A stretch of DNA of 48,421 bases from Mycoplasma sp. CAG:877 (GTDB lineage: Bacteria > Bacillota_I > Bacilli_A > RF39 > UBA660): positions 1 to 48,421 of the forward strand of contig HF992487.1 in the NCBI GenBank assembly GCA_000433455.1. Reading direction: 5' to 3'. The notes below the pieces were generated by a model, which ran no database searches, was not told the origin of the DNA, and was given only the letters and a program-made list of their open reading frames with translations. The stretch's first letter is position 1; each line of letters starts with the position of its first letter. Position numbers and translations under genes: made by a program. This document shows, piece after piece, positions 7,105-14,528 of this stretch.

Positions 7105-7878
7105 CTATATCCTCCCTTTTTTTGTTTGCAATATTTGTTGTCTTTTTTGTTGTTCTTTCTTTAACATATTTCTAAATTGTTTCAATTGTTCTTCGTTCAT
7201 TCTACTTATCATTTCAGTTATACTAGGTAACTCTGTTGGATTATCTGTTTTTTCTTTTTCATTCATTACACTAGTGATTACTTTTGCAGCCTCACCATAT
7301 TCTTCTTGACTTTTTCTTTGTTGTCTTTCTTCTAGTTTCTTTAGTACTACTTGTTTTTGTTTAAAACGATAAATATTATAGTCTTGAATATTTATACATT
7401 CAAAGTTTATAAAAGCCGATACTGCCTCACCCACTATAAATGGAATTGCTAGTGGAAAACCGGCTAAAGCTACACCTGTTAAAATAGGTAGAGCTATTAA
7501 ATCAGTTAATAGTCCTTTTTGGTGAACACTCTTGTTCCATTCTAAATACCTTAATGTATCGGATGGTCTTTTCTTATCTAAGTGATAATTTCTATTTTGT
7601 TCTGTGTTTATTTCTTTTCTAAAAAGCATTTTTAGTTCGCGATAATGAAATATTATTAATTTTCTTTCTTCTTCACTTTTTGCTTTTTTTAGTTCTTTTT
7701 GACATTTTTTATCACAATGTTTATCATATTTCTTAGTACAATTTGGAAAGTATTTTTTTAATACTTTGAATTTTAATTTTTCAAGTTTAAATACTATTTC
7801 CTGAAACCATTCAGCACCAAGTTTTTCACAACGATTGATTCTTTTTTGATATTCTTCTTTCGTTAATTCTCTCTTCAT
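7105..7878 (-). CDS. Hypothetical protein with a central membrane hairpin, 257 aa
   Basis: Unrecognised. Start ATG 7878 was chosen because AGGGGAT lies 8 nt upstream. The N-terminal ~100 residues are highly basic and helical, with a Cys pattern FPNCTKKYDKHCDKKCQKE that could bind metal. Residues ~122-158 (LLTDLIALPILTGVALAGFP... LAIPFIVGEAVSAF) form one membrane hairpin. The C-terminal third is a charged coiled coil (KQKQVVLKKLEERQQRKSQEE) ending ISRMNEEQLKQFRNMLKKE, similar to the next protein's VSSLTDEQLAQACELLDGE. It is first in a two-gene operon with its own promoter, inserted between truA and rplM. Function unknown. Confidence 0.65.
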   Translation of the reverse strand: MKRELTKEEYQKRINRCEKLGAEWFQEIVFKLEKLKFKVLKKYFPNCTKKYDKHCDKKCQKELKKAKSEEERKLIIFHYRELKMLFRKEINTEQNRNYHLDKKRPSDTLRYLEWNKSVHQKGLLTDLIALPILTGVALAGFPLAIPFIVGEAVSAFINFECINIQDYNIYRFKQKQVVLKKLEERQQRKSQEEYGEAAKVITSVMNEKEKTDNPTELPSITEMISRMNEEQLKQFRNMLKKEQQKRQQILQTKKGRI

Positions 7879-7922
7879 AACCAAATCCCCTTTATCTAGT
7901 TATTCTTCTTCGAATGGCTCTT

Positions 7923-7951
7923 ATTATAACATAATTGTCAAAAAAAAGCAA
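7923..7951 (-). promoter_or_regulatory. Probable promoter of the two-gene unknown operon
   Basis: TTGCTT (7951-7946), 17 nt, TATAAT (7928-7923). The -35 is formed by the 3' arm of the truA terminator, the same overlap as at rplM. Confidence 0.6.
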
Positions 7952-7974
7952 TCTAAACTTATTTTGTGATTGCT
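7940..7974 (-). terminator. Terminator of truA
   Basis: Stem AGCAATC / GATTGCT with a 14-nt loop followed by T8 on the minus strand, just past the truA stop. Confidence 0.8.
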
Positions 7975-7978
7975 AATC

Positions 7979-8713
7979 TTAATTATATTCAATATTTGTT
8001 AAATATAGTCCTTGAGCAGGAGCTGTTTTTCCAGACTTAGTTCGGTCTTTACTCTCTAATATTTTTTCAACAGTTTCTGGGGAAATATTATTTTCACCTA
8101 CTCTTATTAATATACCTACCATGTTACGAACCTGGTACCTTAGAAAACCATTACCTTGGAAAGTAATTATTAACTTTTCTTTTTCTTTAGTTATTGTAGC
8201 TTTAGTAATAGTACGAATACAATTTTCTTTTTCTTTATTTTCTGTTACAAAAGCTCTATAATCATGAGTTCCAATAAAATATTTAATAGCTTGAGACATA
8301 TTTTCAATATTTAATTCATGATTATATTGAAATACATAATTTCTTTCTATTGGATTATATTCACCTAGATTTATGTAATATTTATATTCTTTTTCTTTAA
8401 CATTATATCTAGCATGAAAATCTTTATCCACAATTTTTGTGGAAATTATATGTATATCGTCTGGTAAGTTACTATTTAAGGCTCTTTTTAATTTGGCTTC
8501 CGTTATATCTATAGATAAATCTGTATGAGCATACTGACATAGTGCATGAACTCCTTTATCTGTTCTACCTGTTGCACAAATAGTTGTTTTTTGACCATTA
8601 TTTACCTTTTCTAGGGCATCTTCTAGTTGTTTTTGGATCGTTGATAGTCCTGGTTGATTTTGAAAGCCTGAATAATTTGTTCCATCATAGGAAAATTTTA
8701 AAAGAAAACGCAT
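7979..8713 (-). CDS. truA: tRNA pseudouridine(38-40) synthase TruA
   Basis: 244 aa, normal length. It isomerises uridines 38-40 in the tRNA anticodon stem-loop. FSYDGTNYSGFQNQP at the N-terminus and ATGRTDKGVHALCQ carrying the catalytic Asp are diagnostic (the usual A after the Asp is K here), as are FHARYNVKEKEYKYYI and GNGFLRYQVRNMVG. It follows the second EcfA-like gene by 10 nt with AGGAGGT before the start, the usual Bacilli position except that ecfT, normally between, is missing. A terminator follows, so rplM is not in this transcript. Confidence 0.96.
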   Translation of the reverse strand: MRFLLKFSYDGTNYSGFQNQPGLSTIQKQLEDALEKVNNGQKTTICATGRTDKGVHALCQYAHTDLSIDITEAKLKRALNSNLPDDIHIISTKIVDKDFHARYNVKEKEYKYYINLGEYNPIERNYVFQYNHELNIENMSQAIKYFIGTHDYRAFVTENKEKENCIRTITKATITKEKEKLIITFQGNGFLRYQVRNMVGILIRVGENNISPETVEKILESKDRTKSGKTAPAQGLYLTNIEYN

Positions 8714-8723
8714 ACATTACCTC

Positions 8724-9500
8724 CTATACATGTTTATATATATCTTTGATTAAGTCTCTTACATCTTTATGGTAGATTATCTTAGTGCCTTTAGACTTTT
8801 TGGCTAGATAAGTTATTTGAATTATACTTGGTATTTTAAAGCGATTCTTTTTTAAGAAGTCTACTCTTGTATATGCTTCTGATGTTGGTGCTGATAAAAT
8901 AATTTCATTGTTTTTTATAAATAACATTTTATTAGTATACTTATATAACTTATCACTATTATCATCTATAAAGATTATAGTTTTACTAAATTGCTCTTTT
9001 AGACGAGTTACAAGTTGAATTAATTTTTTTTCTTGTTGCAAATCCAAATACGTAAATGGATTATCAAAAATTAGAATATTAGGATTTGATAATAGAGAAA
9101 CTGCTAATTGAAGTTCAAACTTTTCAGTAGATGATAAAGTTTCTATTTCTCTTTTTAAATATGCTTGATCTAGTCCAACTATACGTAGTGAATCCGTTTT
9201 CTTTTTTACTGGATCTTTTATTTTTAGTAAATCTTTTTTTATGATATAGTTCATATAATCTTCGACTGTTTTTATAAAAAATAAGCTATTAAATTCTTTT
9301 ATGACACTTATTCTTTGTTTTAATTGATCTTTTTCTTCTAGAGATATTTTATTATTATCAAGATATACATCTACTTTATCAATGTTTTCTAGAGCTAATA
9401 CAGAAATAATTTCATTATGATTAGATGTTGCAATTCCTGTTATATTGGCACTATTTATTTCAAAAGAGACTTCTTTACTTGGTTCATATCTTATTTCCAT
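8724..9500 (-). CDS. ecfA2: Degenerate EcfA2-like ABC ATPase
   Basis: 258 aa in the position of the second ECF-transporter ATPase. ABC architecture is visible, but the nucleotide motifs are eroded: the Walker A region reads GIATSNHNEI (22-31) with no GK[ST]; the signature is LSSTE (122-126); Walker B is ILIFDNP with Asn147 replacing the catalytic Glu; the switch His is replaced in FIDDNSDK. The D-loop (FTYLD) and the ECF-type C-terminal segment IPSIIQITYLAKK remain. It cannot bind and cleave ATP in the usual way. It overlaps the first ATPase by 10 nt. ecfT, expected next, is absent. The frame is intact, which argues for a retained non-catalytic role; family identity rests on synteny and the C-terminus. 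Confidence 0.75.
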   Translation of the reverse strand: MEIRYEPSKEVSFEINSANITGIATSNHNEIISVLALENIDKVDVYLDNNKISLEEKDQLKQRISVIKEFNSLFFIKTVEDYMNYIIKKDLLKIKDPVKKKTDSLRIVGLDQAYLKREIETLSSTEKFELQLAVSLLSNPNILIFDNPFTYLDLQQEKKLIQLVTRLKEQFSKTIIFIDDNSDKLYKYTNKMLFIKNNEIILSAPTSEAYTRVDFLKKNRFKIPSIIQITYLAKKSKGTKIIYHKDVRDLIKDIYKHV

Positions 9501-10282
9501 AAAATGTTCACCAACCTATCCATATCTGTTTCGATATTTGTAATTAGTTCATAGTCACGTAATTTTACAGATAAATCTATCATGAATGGTAGTTCTAAAC
9601 CTGTTTTATTTATAATATTATCATTTTCTAATACCTTTATTGGTTCACCTGATAAAACTACTTCACTATCTTTTATAATATATAAATAGTCACCAAATAA
9701 ACTGTCTTCTAGATTTGAAACTGTCATTATTATAGATATTTTATTCTCACTACGATAGGTAGTAATTAAAGTAATTAACTCTTGTTTTTCTGATTCTGTT
9801 AGTTTTACAAAAATATCATCAAGTAGTATGACTTCTGGTTTTTGAATTAAACAAAGACATAAATAAAGTTTTAGTTTTTGAAAATAACCTAAAGTATTAG
9901 GATTACTCTTTTGATACTTTGTTAATTTAGCTTTTTTGATTATCTCTTTTACCATTGATCTTTTTATACTATGAAATCTTTTTATTAGGGTTGTTGCGAT
10001 TTCTTGCTCTACTGTATTGGAATCAAATGAATATTCATTGGGAATTATTGTTTTAATTTTTTGAGCTAGATCGGTAACTTGATAATGTTCTAGGCCAACA
10101 GTTCCTAAAAATATTTGGTTTTTGGTAGTGACTTGACTATCTAAAGTTCTGATTAATGTAGTTTTTCCACAATTATTTGGACCTGATATAATTGATAGTT
10201 TATTTTTTTCAAAAGTGATTGAAAAGTTATTAAAGGCGTATGGTAATGTTAAGTTATTTATTTCTATTATATTAGTTTGCAT
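9491..10282 (-). CDS. ecfA1: Degenerate EcfA1-like ABC ATPase
   Basis: 263 aa. Walker A GPNNCGKTT (34-42) is intact, so nucleotide binding is plausible. The signature that should read LSGGQ is LGYFQ (131-135), Walker B is VILLDD with Asp156 in place of catalytic Glu, and the switch His is Ser in MTVSNLEDS. The C-terminal segment GLELPFMIDLSVKLR followed by RLVNILW is typical of EcfA1, the energy-coupling ATPase of vitamin and metal importers. In a normal EcfA1A2T complex two ATPases drive the EcfT scaffold; here both are eroded and EcfT is not present in the window. GGGTGG precedes the start. It could be a relic, a regulator, or work with a distant EcfT. Confidence 0.78.
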   Translation of the reverse strand: MQTNIIEINNLTLPYAFNNFSITFEKNKLSIISGPNNCGKTTLIRTLDSQVTTKNQIFLGTVGLEHYQVTDLAQKIKTIIPNEYSFDSNTVEQEIATTLIKRFHSIKRSMVKEIIKKAKLTKYQKSNPNTLGYFQKLKLYLCLCLIQKPEVILLDDIFVKLTESEKQELITLITTYRSENKISIIMTVSNLEDSLFGDYLYIIKDSEVVLSGEPIKVLENDNIINKTGLELPFMIDLSVKLRDYELITNIETDMDRLVNILWK

Positions 10283-10325
10283 TTATACCACCCACTTTGC
10301 TTATTTATTATATAATAATAGTTAT

Positions 10326-10348
10326 TAAAAGCCAACCTTTAGTTGACT
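10326..10348 (-). terminator. Probable terminator after the SDR gene
   Basis: Stem AGTCAAC / GTTGGCT (one G-T pair, 5-nt loop) followed on the minus strand by TTTT. It overlaps the SDR stop codon and separates it from the EcfA-like pair. Confidence 0.55.
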
Positions 10349-11091
10349 TTTTTCTTTTGAATACGATATGTAATTCTAAGTAAGAATTTGTCTGATGTAA
10401 AACGACTAAAGAACTTAGCACATTTCATTTTAAATCCAGGTATGATTAGCATTTTGTTTTTAAACATTTCATCGATTGCATATCTAGCAACATATTGACT
10501 TGATAATGGTTTTACTCCAAATCTTACGCCGGCAACATTGTTGAAATTAGTTGCGACTGGGCCTGGACATAATACAGAAATGTGGACATTACTTTTTTTC
10601 TTTTTTTGTTCATAATATAGAGCTTCTGTTAATTGATAAACATATGATTTAGTGGCATAGTATGTTGCCATTAATGGTCCTGGTTGGAAGGCAGCTGATG
10701 AAGCAACATTTAATATATAGCCAGAATTTTTCTTTTCCATGTCTTTTAAAAAGGCTTTTGTTAATATGTGTACAGCTTTTACATTAGTATTAATCATAGA
10801 TAGTTCTTTTGAAAGATCTGTTTCTGTAAAATAACCAAAGTCACCAAAACCGGCATTATTTATTAAAATGTCTATATTTTCTTTGGCGGTTAAAACATAT
10901 AGTTCTTTTACTTTTTGAATGTTTGCTAAATCGGCTACTATTATAGTTACCTTAGTTGGTAGTGTTTCTTGAACATGTTCTAACTTTTCTTTATCACGAC
11001 CTACTAAAATTAATTCATATTTTTTACTTGCTAAATATCTGGCCATATCTAGTCCTATACCAGATGAGGCACCTGTTATTAATGCTTTCAT
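10339..11091 (-). CDS. Short-chain dehydrogenase/reductase (classical SDR)
   Basis: 250 aa, NAD(P)-dependent oxidoreductase with a Rossmann fold. Visible are the cofactor motif TGASSGIG (7-14), an Arg in VGRDKEK suggesting NADP preference, NNAGFG, the catalytic Ser in VASSAA, YxxxK as YYATKSYV, and CPGPVATNF. It resembles the DltE/YdfG-type ketoacyl-reductase branch; substrate unknown. AAGGAGG lies 5 nt before the start. It sits between rplQ and the EcfA-like pair, where Bacilli usually have no gene, and has terminators on both sides, so it is probably an independent insertion. A basic C-terminus (MKCAKFFSRFTSDKFLLR) may touch the membrane. Confidence 0.88.
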   Translation of the reverse strand: MKALITGASSGIGLDMARYLASKKYELILVGRDKEKLEHVQETLPTKVTIIVADLANIQKVKELYVLTAKENIDILINNAGFGDFGYFTETDLSKELSMINTNVKAVHILTKAFLKDMEKKNSGYILNVASSAAFQPGPLMATYYATKSYVYQLTEALYYEQKKKKSNVHISVLCPGPVATNFNNVAGVRFGVKPLSSQYVARYAIDEMFKNKMLIIPGFKMKCAKFFSRFTSDKFLLRITYRIQKKKVN

Positions 11092-11162
11092 ACTAACCTC
11101 CTTTGATGTTATCTACTATTTAATTATACAATATTTGGTAAAAAAAGAAAATTATTATATAC

Positions 11163-11192
11163 AAAAAAAGACACTATTTCTAGTGCTTTTTT
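11163..11192 (-). terminator. Terminator of the alpha operon after rplQ
   Basis: CACTA / TAGTG stem extended by an A-rich left arm and T-rich right arm (AAAAAAAG / TTTTTT), symmetric and T-tracted on both strands. It marks the end of the S10-spc-alpha block. Confidence 0.75.
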
Positions 11193-11198
11193 GTGTGA

Positions 11199-11606
11199 TT
11201 ATTCTGCTTTTTTTGCTTTTTTAGCAGCTTTCTTTTCAGTTTTTTCTTCGCTTGGCTTAGCTTCATCTACTAATTTTAAAATAACCATTAACGCGTCGTC
11301 GCCACGTCTTTCAGTTAGTTTTAAGATTTGTGTGTATCCACCATTACGATTTTCATAACGTTTTGCTAAATCGTTGAAAATTTTATCAACAACAGCTTTA
11401 TCGTTATGTAAGAATGCTAATGCTTTACGACGAGAAACTAAATCGCCTTTTTTACCATAAGTAATCATTTTTTCAACGAACTTACGTACTTCTTTGGCTC
11501 TAGTTTCAGTAGTAGTAATACTTTCGTTTAATACTACTTGTTTAGTCATTGTAGCTAGCATACTTCTTCTATGTTTGTTATCTCTTCCTAATTTTCTATA
11601 TGCCAT
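11199..11606 (-). CDS. rplQ: 50S ribosomal protein L17 (bL17)
   Basis: 135 aa. MAYRKLGRDNKHRRSMLATM, ETRAKEVRKFVEKMITYGKKGDL and NRNGGYTQILKL are L17 signatures; the protein lines the peptide exit region of the 50S subunit. After about residue 115 a Lys/Ala/Glu-rich tail (KKAAKKAKKAE) extends beyond the usual end, a low-complexity addition seen in some low-GC lineages. It follows rpoA by 20 nt and ends the alpha operon at a terminator. Confidence 0.96.
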   Translation of the reverse strand: MAYRKLGRDNKHRRSMLATMTKQVVLNESITTTETRAKEVRKFVEKMITYGKKGDLVSRRKALAFLHNDKAVVDKIFNDLAKRYENRNGGYTQILKLTERRGDDALMVILKLVDEAKPSEEKTEKKAAKKAKKAE

Positions 11607-11626
11607 AGTTAAATCCTCCTTACTTA

Positions 11627-12577
11627 TTAATCGTCATCACGTAATACTAGACCCATATCTCTAATTTTGTCTAATACTTCTTTTAGAGACTTTTTACCTA
11701 AATTACGTATTTTCATCATATCAGATTCACTTTTATTTACAAGGTCTTGTAAAGTATGAATTCCAGCTCTCTTTAAGCAGTTATATGCTCTTACTGAGAA
11801 ATCTAAATCTTCGATTGAAGTTTCTAATGCTTTTACTTTTGGATCTTCTGTTTTTTCAATCATCATTCCACTTACGTCAGCAATTGCTGAAAGGTCTGTT
11901 AAAATTGTGAAATGTTCAATTAAAATACGTGAAGCTAAAGCGATTGCTTCTTCTGGTTTCATTGAACCATTTGTCCAAACATCTAAGATTAACTTGTCAT
12001 AACTTTCATCTTGTCCAACACGAGCACTTCCTACTTCGTAAGAAACTCTTTCGATAGGAGAATATAATGAATCAATAGCAATAACTCCTGCTTTCTTTAT
12101 GTCATATATCTTCTTATTTGCTTCACTCTTAACATATCCACGACCATTTGTAACAGTCATTTCCATATTTAGAGAACCACCTTTTGATAAAGTTGCAATT
12201 ACTTTATCTTTATTGATTACTTCAATATCAGCATCGTGTTCTATATCACCAGCAGTTACTTCTCCTTCTTTGGTAGCATGTATACGAACTACCTTTGGTT
12301 CATTTGAATGATTTTTAAATACTACACCTTTTAAATTTAAGATAATAGTAGTTACGTCTTCATATACTCCGTCAATAGTTTGGAATTCATGAAGAACACC
12401 ATCGATTTTAATACTACTAATTGCACTACCTGGTAGAGATGATAACATTACTCTTCTTAAAGCATTACCGATTGTAGTACCAAATCCTCTTTCTAATGGT
12501 TCTAATTCAAATCTACCATAAAAATTACTCTCTATAGAATCTGTTATTTTATAAATTGGTTTTTCAAATTGTAACAT
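11627..12577 (-). CDS. rpoA: RNA polymerase alpha subunit
   Basis: 316 aa from ATG 12577 (MLQFEKPIYKI). Starting at 12646 would overlap rpsK, whereas GAGGAGGTT lies just before 12577. The N-terminal domain has FGTTIGNALRRVMLSSLPG, needed for dimerisation and core assembly; the C-terminal domain has SVRAYNCLKRAGIHTLQDLV and LGKKSLKEVLDKI, which contact UP elements and activators. Normal size and place, between rpsK and rplQ. Confidence 0.97.
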   Translation of the reverse strand: MLQFEKPIYKITDSIESNFYGRFELEPLERGFGTTIGNALRRVMLSSLPGSAISSIKIDGVLHEFQTIDGVYEDVTTIILNLKGVVFKNHSNEPKVVRIHATKEGEVTAGDIEHDADIEVINKDKVIATLSKGGSLNMEMTVTNGRGYVKSEANKKIYDIKKAGVIAIDSLYSPIERVSYEVGSARVGQDESYDKLILDVWTNGSMKPEEAIALASRILIEHFTILTDLSAIADVSGMMIEKTEDPKVKALETSIEDLDFSVRAYNCLKRAGIHTLQDLVNKSESDMMKIRNLGKKSLKEVLDKIRDMGLVLRDDD

Positions 12578-12615
12578 GAAACTAACCTCCTCTTTGCCAG
12601 TCTTTTTATTTTTTA

Positions 12616-12999
12616 TTATCCACGTGGACGTTTTGGTGGACGGCATCCATTATGTGGAATAGGTGTAACATCTGTAATTGCTGTTACTTCTAATCCAGCA
12701 GTTTGTAATGAACGAATTGCAGTCTCACGACCTGGTCCTAAACCTTTAACGCGAACTTCAACTTTACGCATTCCCATGTCGTAAGCAGCTTTTCCTGCAT
12801 TTTCAGCAGCCATTCCAGCAGCGAATGGAGTTGATTTTTTACTTCCTTTAAAACCAATAGCACCAGATGATGCCCAACTAATTACATTACCATCTTTATC
12901 AGTTAGTGTTGTAATTGTATTGTTAAATGTTGAATGGATATGTGCTATTCCTTCTGGAACATTCTTTTTAACTTTTTTCTTTCTAGTTTTATAAGCCAT
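12616..12999 (-). CDS. rpsK: 30S ribosomal protein S11 (uS11)
   Basis: 127 aa, full length. IAHIHSTFNNTITTLTDKDG, FKGSKKSTPFAAGMAAENAG and the closing NGCRPPKRPRG identify S11, which lies on the 30S platform near the mRNA exit. It follows rpsM by 35 nt with GGAGG ahead of the start. Nothing unusual. Confidence 0.97.
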   Translation of the reverse strand: MAYKTRKKKVKKNVPEGIAHIHSTFNNTITTLTDKDGNVISWASSGAIGFKGSKKSTPFAAGMAAENAGKAAYDMGMRKVEVRVKGLGPGRETAIRSLQTAGLEVTAITDVTPIPHNGCRPPKRPRG

Positions 13000-13034
13000 A
13001 AGTCTTACCTCCTTTTTTAATTTTTACCTTTTAA

Positions 13035-13403
13035 CTAAACTTTCTTTTTATTTGCAACAACTTTTCCTTTACCCTTACGAGTACGAGCGTTACGATTAGT
13101 TCTTTGTCCTCTTACAGGTAATCCTTTTTTATGACGGCTTCCTTGATAAGAGTTAATCTCCATTTTTGTCTTAATATTCATACTGATTTCACGACGTAAG
13201 TCACCTTCAGTTAGATGTTTATTAATTTCATCACGGATTTTAACTAAATCTTCTTGAGATAAATCCTTTGTTTTTGTTGTTGGATCAATATTTACTTCTT
13301 TAAGAATTTGTTTTGCTAGATTTCTTCCGATACCATAAATGTAAGTTAATGATATACAGATATGCTTATCGTTTGGAATATCTACGCCTTTAATACGTGC
13401 CAT
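13035..13403 (-). CDS. rpsM: 30S ribosomal protein S13 (uS13)
   Basis: 122 aa. MARIKGVDIPNDKHICISL, YIYGIGRNLAKQIL and the C-terminal SRHKKGLPVRGQRTNRNART are diagnostic. S13 sits in the 30S head and contacts P-site tRNA and the 50S A-site finger. It follows rpmJ by 18 nt. The KGKVVANKKKV tail is the usual basic extension. Confidence 0.97.
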   Translation of the reverse strand: MARIKGVDIPNDKHICISLTYIYGIGRNLAKQILKEVNIDPTTKTKDLSQEDLVKIRDEINKHLTEGDLRREISMNIKTKMEINSYQGSRHKKGLPVRGQRTNRNARTRKGKGKVVANKKKV

Positions 13404-13421
13404 TTAGTACACCTCCTATTA

Positions 13422-13535
13422 TTATCCTTGAACTTGTTTGTGTTTTGGATTTTCACAAATAATTCTTATTTTACCTTTGCGTTTTACAACTTTACATTTT
13501 TCGCAAATTGGTTTTACTGATGCTTTTACTTTCAT
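13422..13535 (-). CDS. rpmJ: 50S ribosomal protein L36 (bL36)
   Basis: 37 aa, the standard length: MKVKASVKPICEKCK... ending NPKHKQVQG. The zinc ribbon is complete (Cys11, Cys14, Cys27, His32), so this is the zinc-binding form. It lies between infA and rpsM as in other Bacilli, with GGAGGG before the start. Read directly from the minus strand because it is very short. Confidence 0.96.
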   Translation of the reverse strand: MKVKASVKPICEKCKVVKRKGKIRIICENPKHKQVQG

Positions 13536-13548
13536 AATATCCCTCCTA

Positions 13549-13764
13549 TTATTTACGATAGGTAATACGCCCACGTGTTAGGTCATAAGGCGATAGTTCT
13601 ATCATTACGGTATCTCCTGCTAAGATACGAATATAGTTCATTCGTATTTTACCAGAAACGTGGGCTTCCACAATGTGTCCATTTCCTAGTTGAACTTTGA
13701 ATTTCCCTCCTGGGATGATTTCAAGAACTTTACCCTCTATTTCTATTGTATCTTCTTTAGCCAT
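13549..13764 (-). CDS. infA: Translation initiation factor IF-1
   Basis: 71 aa OB-fold protein: MAKEDTIEIEGKVLEIIPGGKFKVQLGNG, GKIRMNYIRILAGD and ELSPYDLTRGRITYR are hallmark segments. IF-1 occupies the ribosomal A site during initiation and assists IF-2 and IF-3. It follows map by 4 nt and precedes rpmJ by 13 nt. Canonical size and context. Confidence 0.97.
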   Translation of the reverse strand: MAKEDTIEIEGKVLEIIPGGKFKVQLGNGHIVEAHVSGKIRMNYIRILAGDTVMIELSPYDLTRGRITYRK

Positions 13765-13768
13765 CTTT

Positions 13769-14515
13769 TCACTCTCCTGTCAATATTTTATATCCATCGG
13801 CAGTAACAACTACTGTATGTTCAAAGTGGGCTGATGGACTTCCGTCTTGTGTATCTATTGTCCAATCATTATCATGAACAAAGATTCTAGGGCTTCCTAA
13901 TGTTAGCATTGGTTCAACAGCAATTACCATTCCTTCTCTTAGTCTAGGTCCGGTATTTGGTGTTCCATAATTTGGAACTTCTGGATCTTCATGAACTGAA
14001 GTTCCAACACCATGTCCACATAATTCTCTAACTACACCTAACTTGTGTTCTTTAGCATATGTTTCTATGGCATGTCCTATATCACCAATTCTATTTCCTG
14101 GCTTTACTTGTTCTAATCCGACAAATAAAGATTTTTCGGTATGTTCTAATAAATAGTCTACTTCTTTTGAAACATCTCCAACTTTATAGGTCCATGCAGA
14201 ATCGCCATGATAACCTTTGTAGCATGCTCCGATATCTAAAGATACTATATCCCCATTTTTTAGAACATAATCACTTGGAAAACCATGAACTACTTCTGAA
14301 TTAACACTTATACATAAAGCGGTTGGAAACCCTTCATATCCCTTAAAAGAAGGTGTTGCTCCTTGACTTCTAATAAAAGCCTCGGCTAATCTATCTAATT
14401 CTTTTGTTTTGATTCCTTCTTTTATATATGGTTTTATGTATTGATGTGTTTTATAGACAATGTTACCAGCTACTTGGAGTAGTTCGATTTCACGTTTGCT
14501 TTTAATTGTAATCAT
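13769..14515 (-). CDS. map: Methionine aminopeptidase, type I
   Basis: 248 aa from ATG 14515, chosen because GGAG lies 8 nt upstream and the protein then begins MITIKSKREIELL as in its relatives; starting at 14539 would overlap adk by 11 nt. Removes the initiator Met from nascent proteins. Metal ligands are visible: D94 and D105 in SLDIGACYKGYHGDSAWT, His in CGHGVGTSVHEDP, Glu in EPMLTLGS and Glu in HFEHTVVV; H77 in VVHGFP is the substrate His. Located between adk and infA as in Bacilli. Confidence 0.96.
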   Translation of the reverse strand: MITIKSKREIELLQVAGNIVYKTHQYIKPYIKEGIKTKELDRLAEAFIRSQGATPSFKGYEGFPTALCISVNSEVVHGFPSDYVLKNGDIVSLDIGACYKGYHGDSAWTYKVGDVSKEVDYLLEHTEKSLFVGLEQVKPGNRIGDIGHAIETYAKEHKLGVVRELCGHGVGTSVHEDPEVPNYGTPNTGPRLREGMVIAVEPMLTLGSPRIFVHDNDWTIDTQDGSPSAHFEHTVVVTADGYKILTGE

Positions 14516-14528
14516 TTGATCATCTCCA

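Noticed and set aside
6755..7878. A toxin-antitoxin or bacteriocin cassette
   Set aside because: No toxin fold, leader peptide, double-glycine cleavage site, transporter or immunity gene was recognisable.
12578..12646. N-terminal extension of rpoA
   Set aside because: It would overlap rpsK, and the ribosome-binding site and family alignment place the start at 12577.
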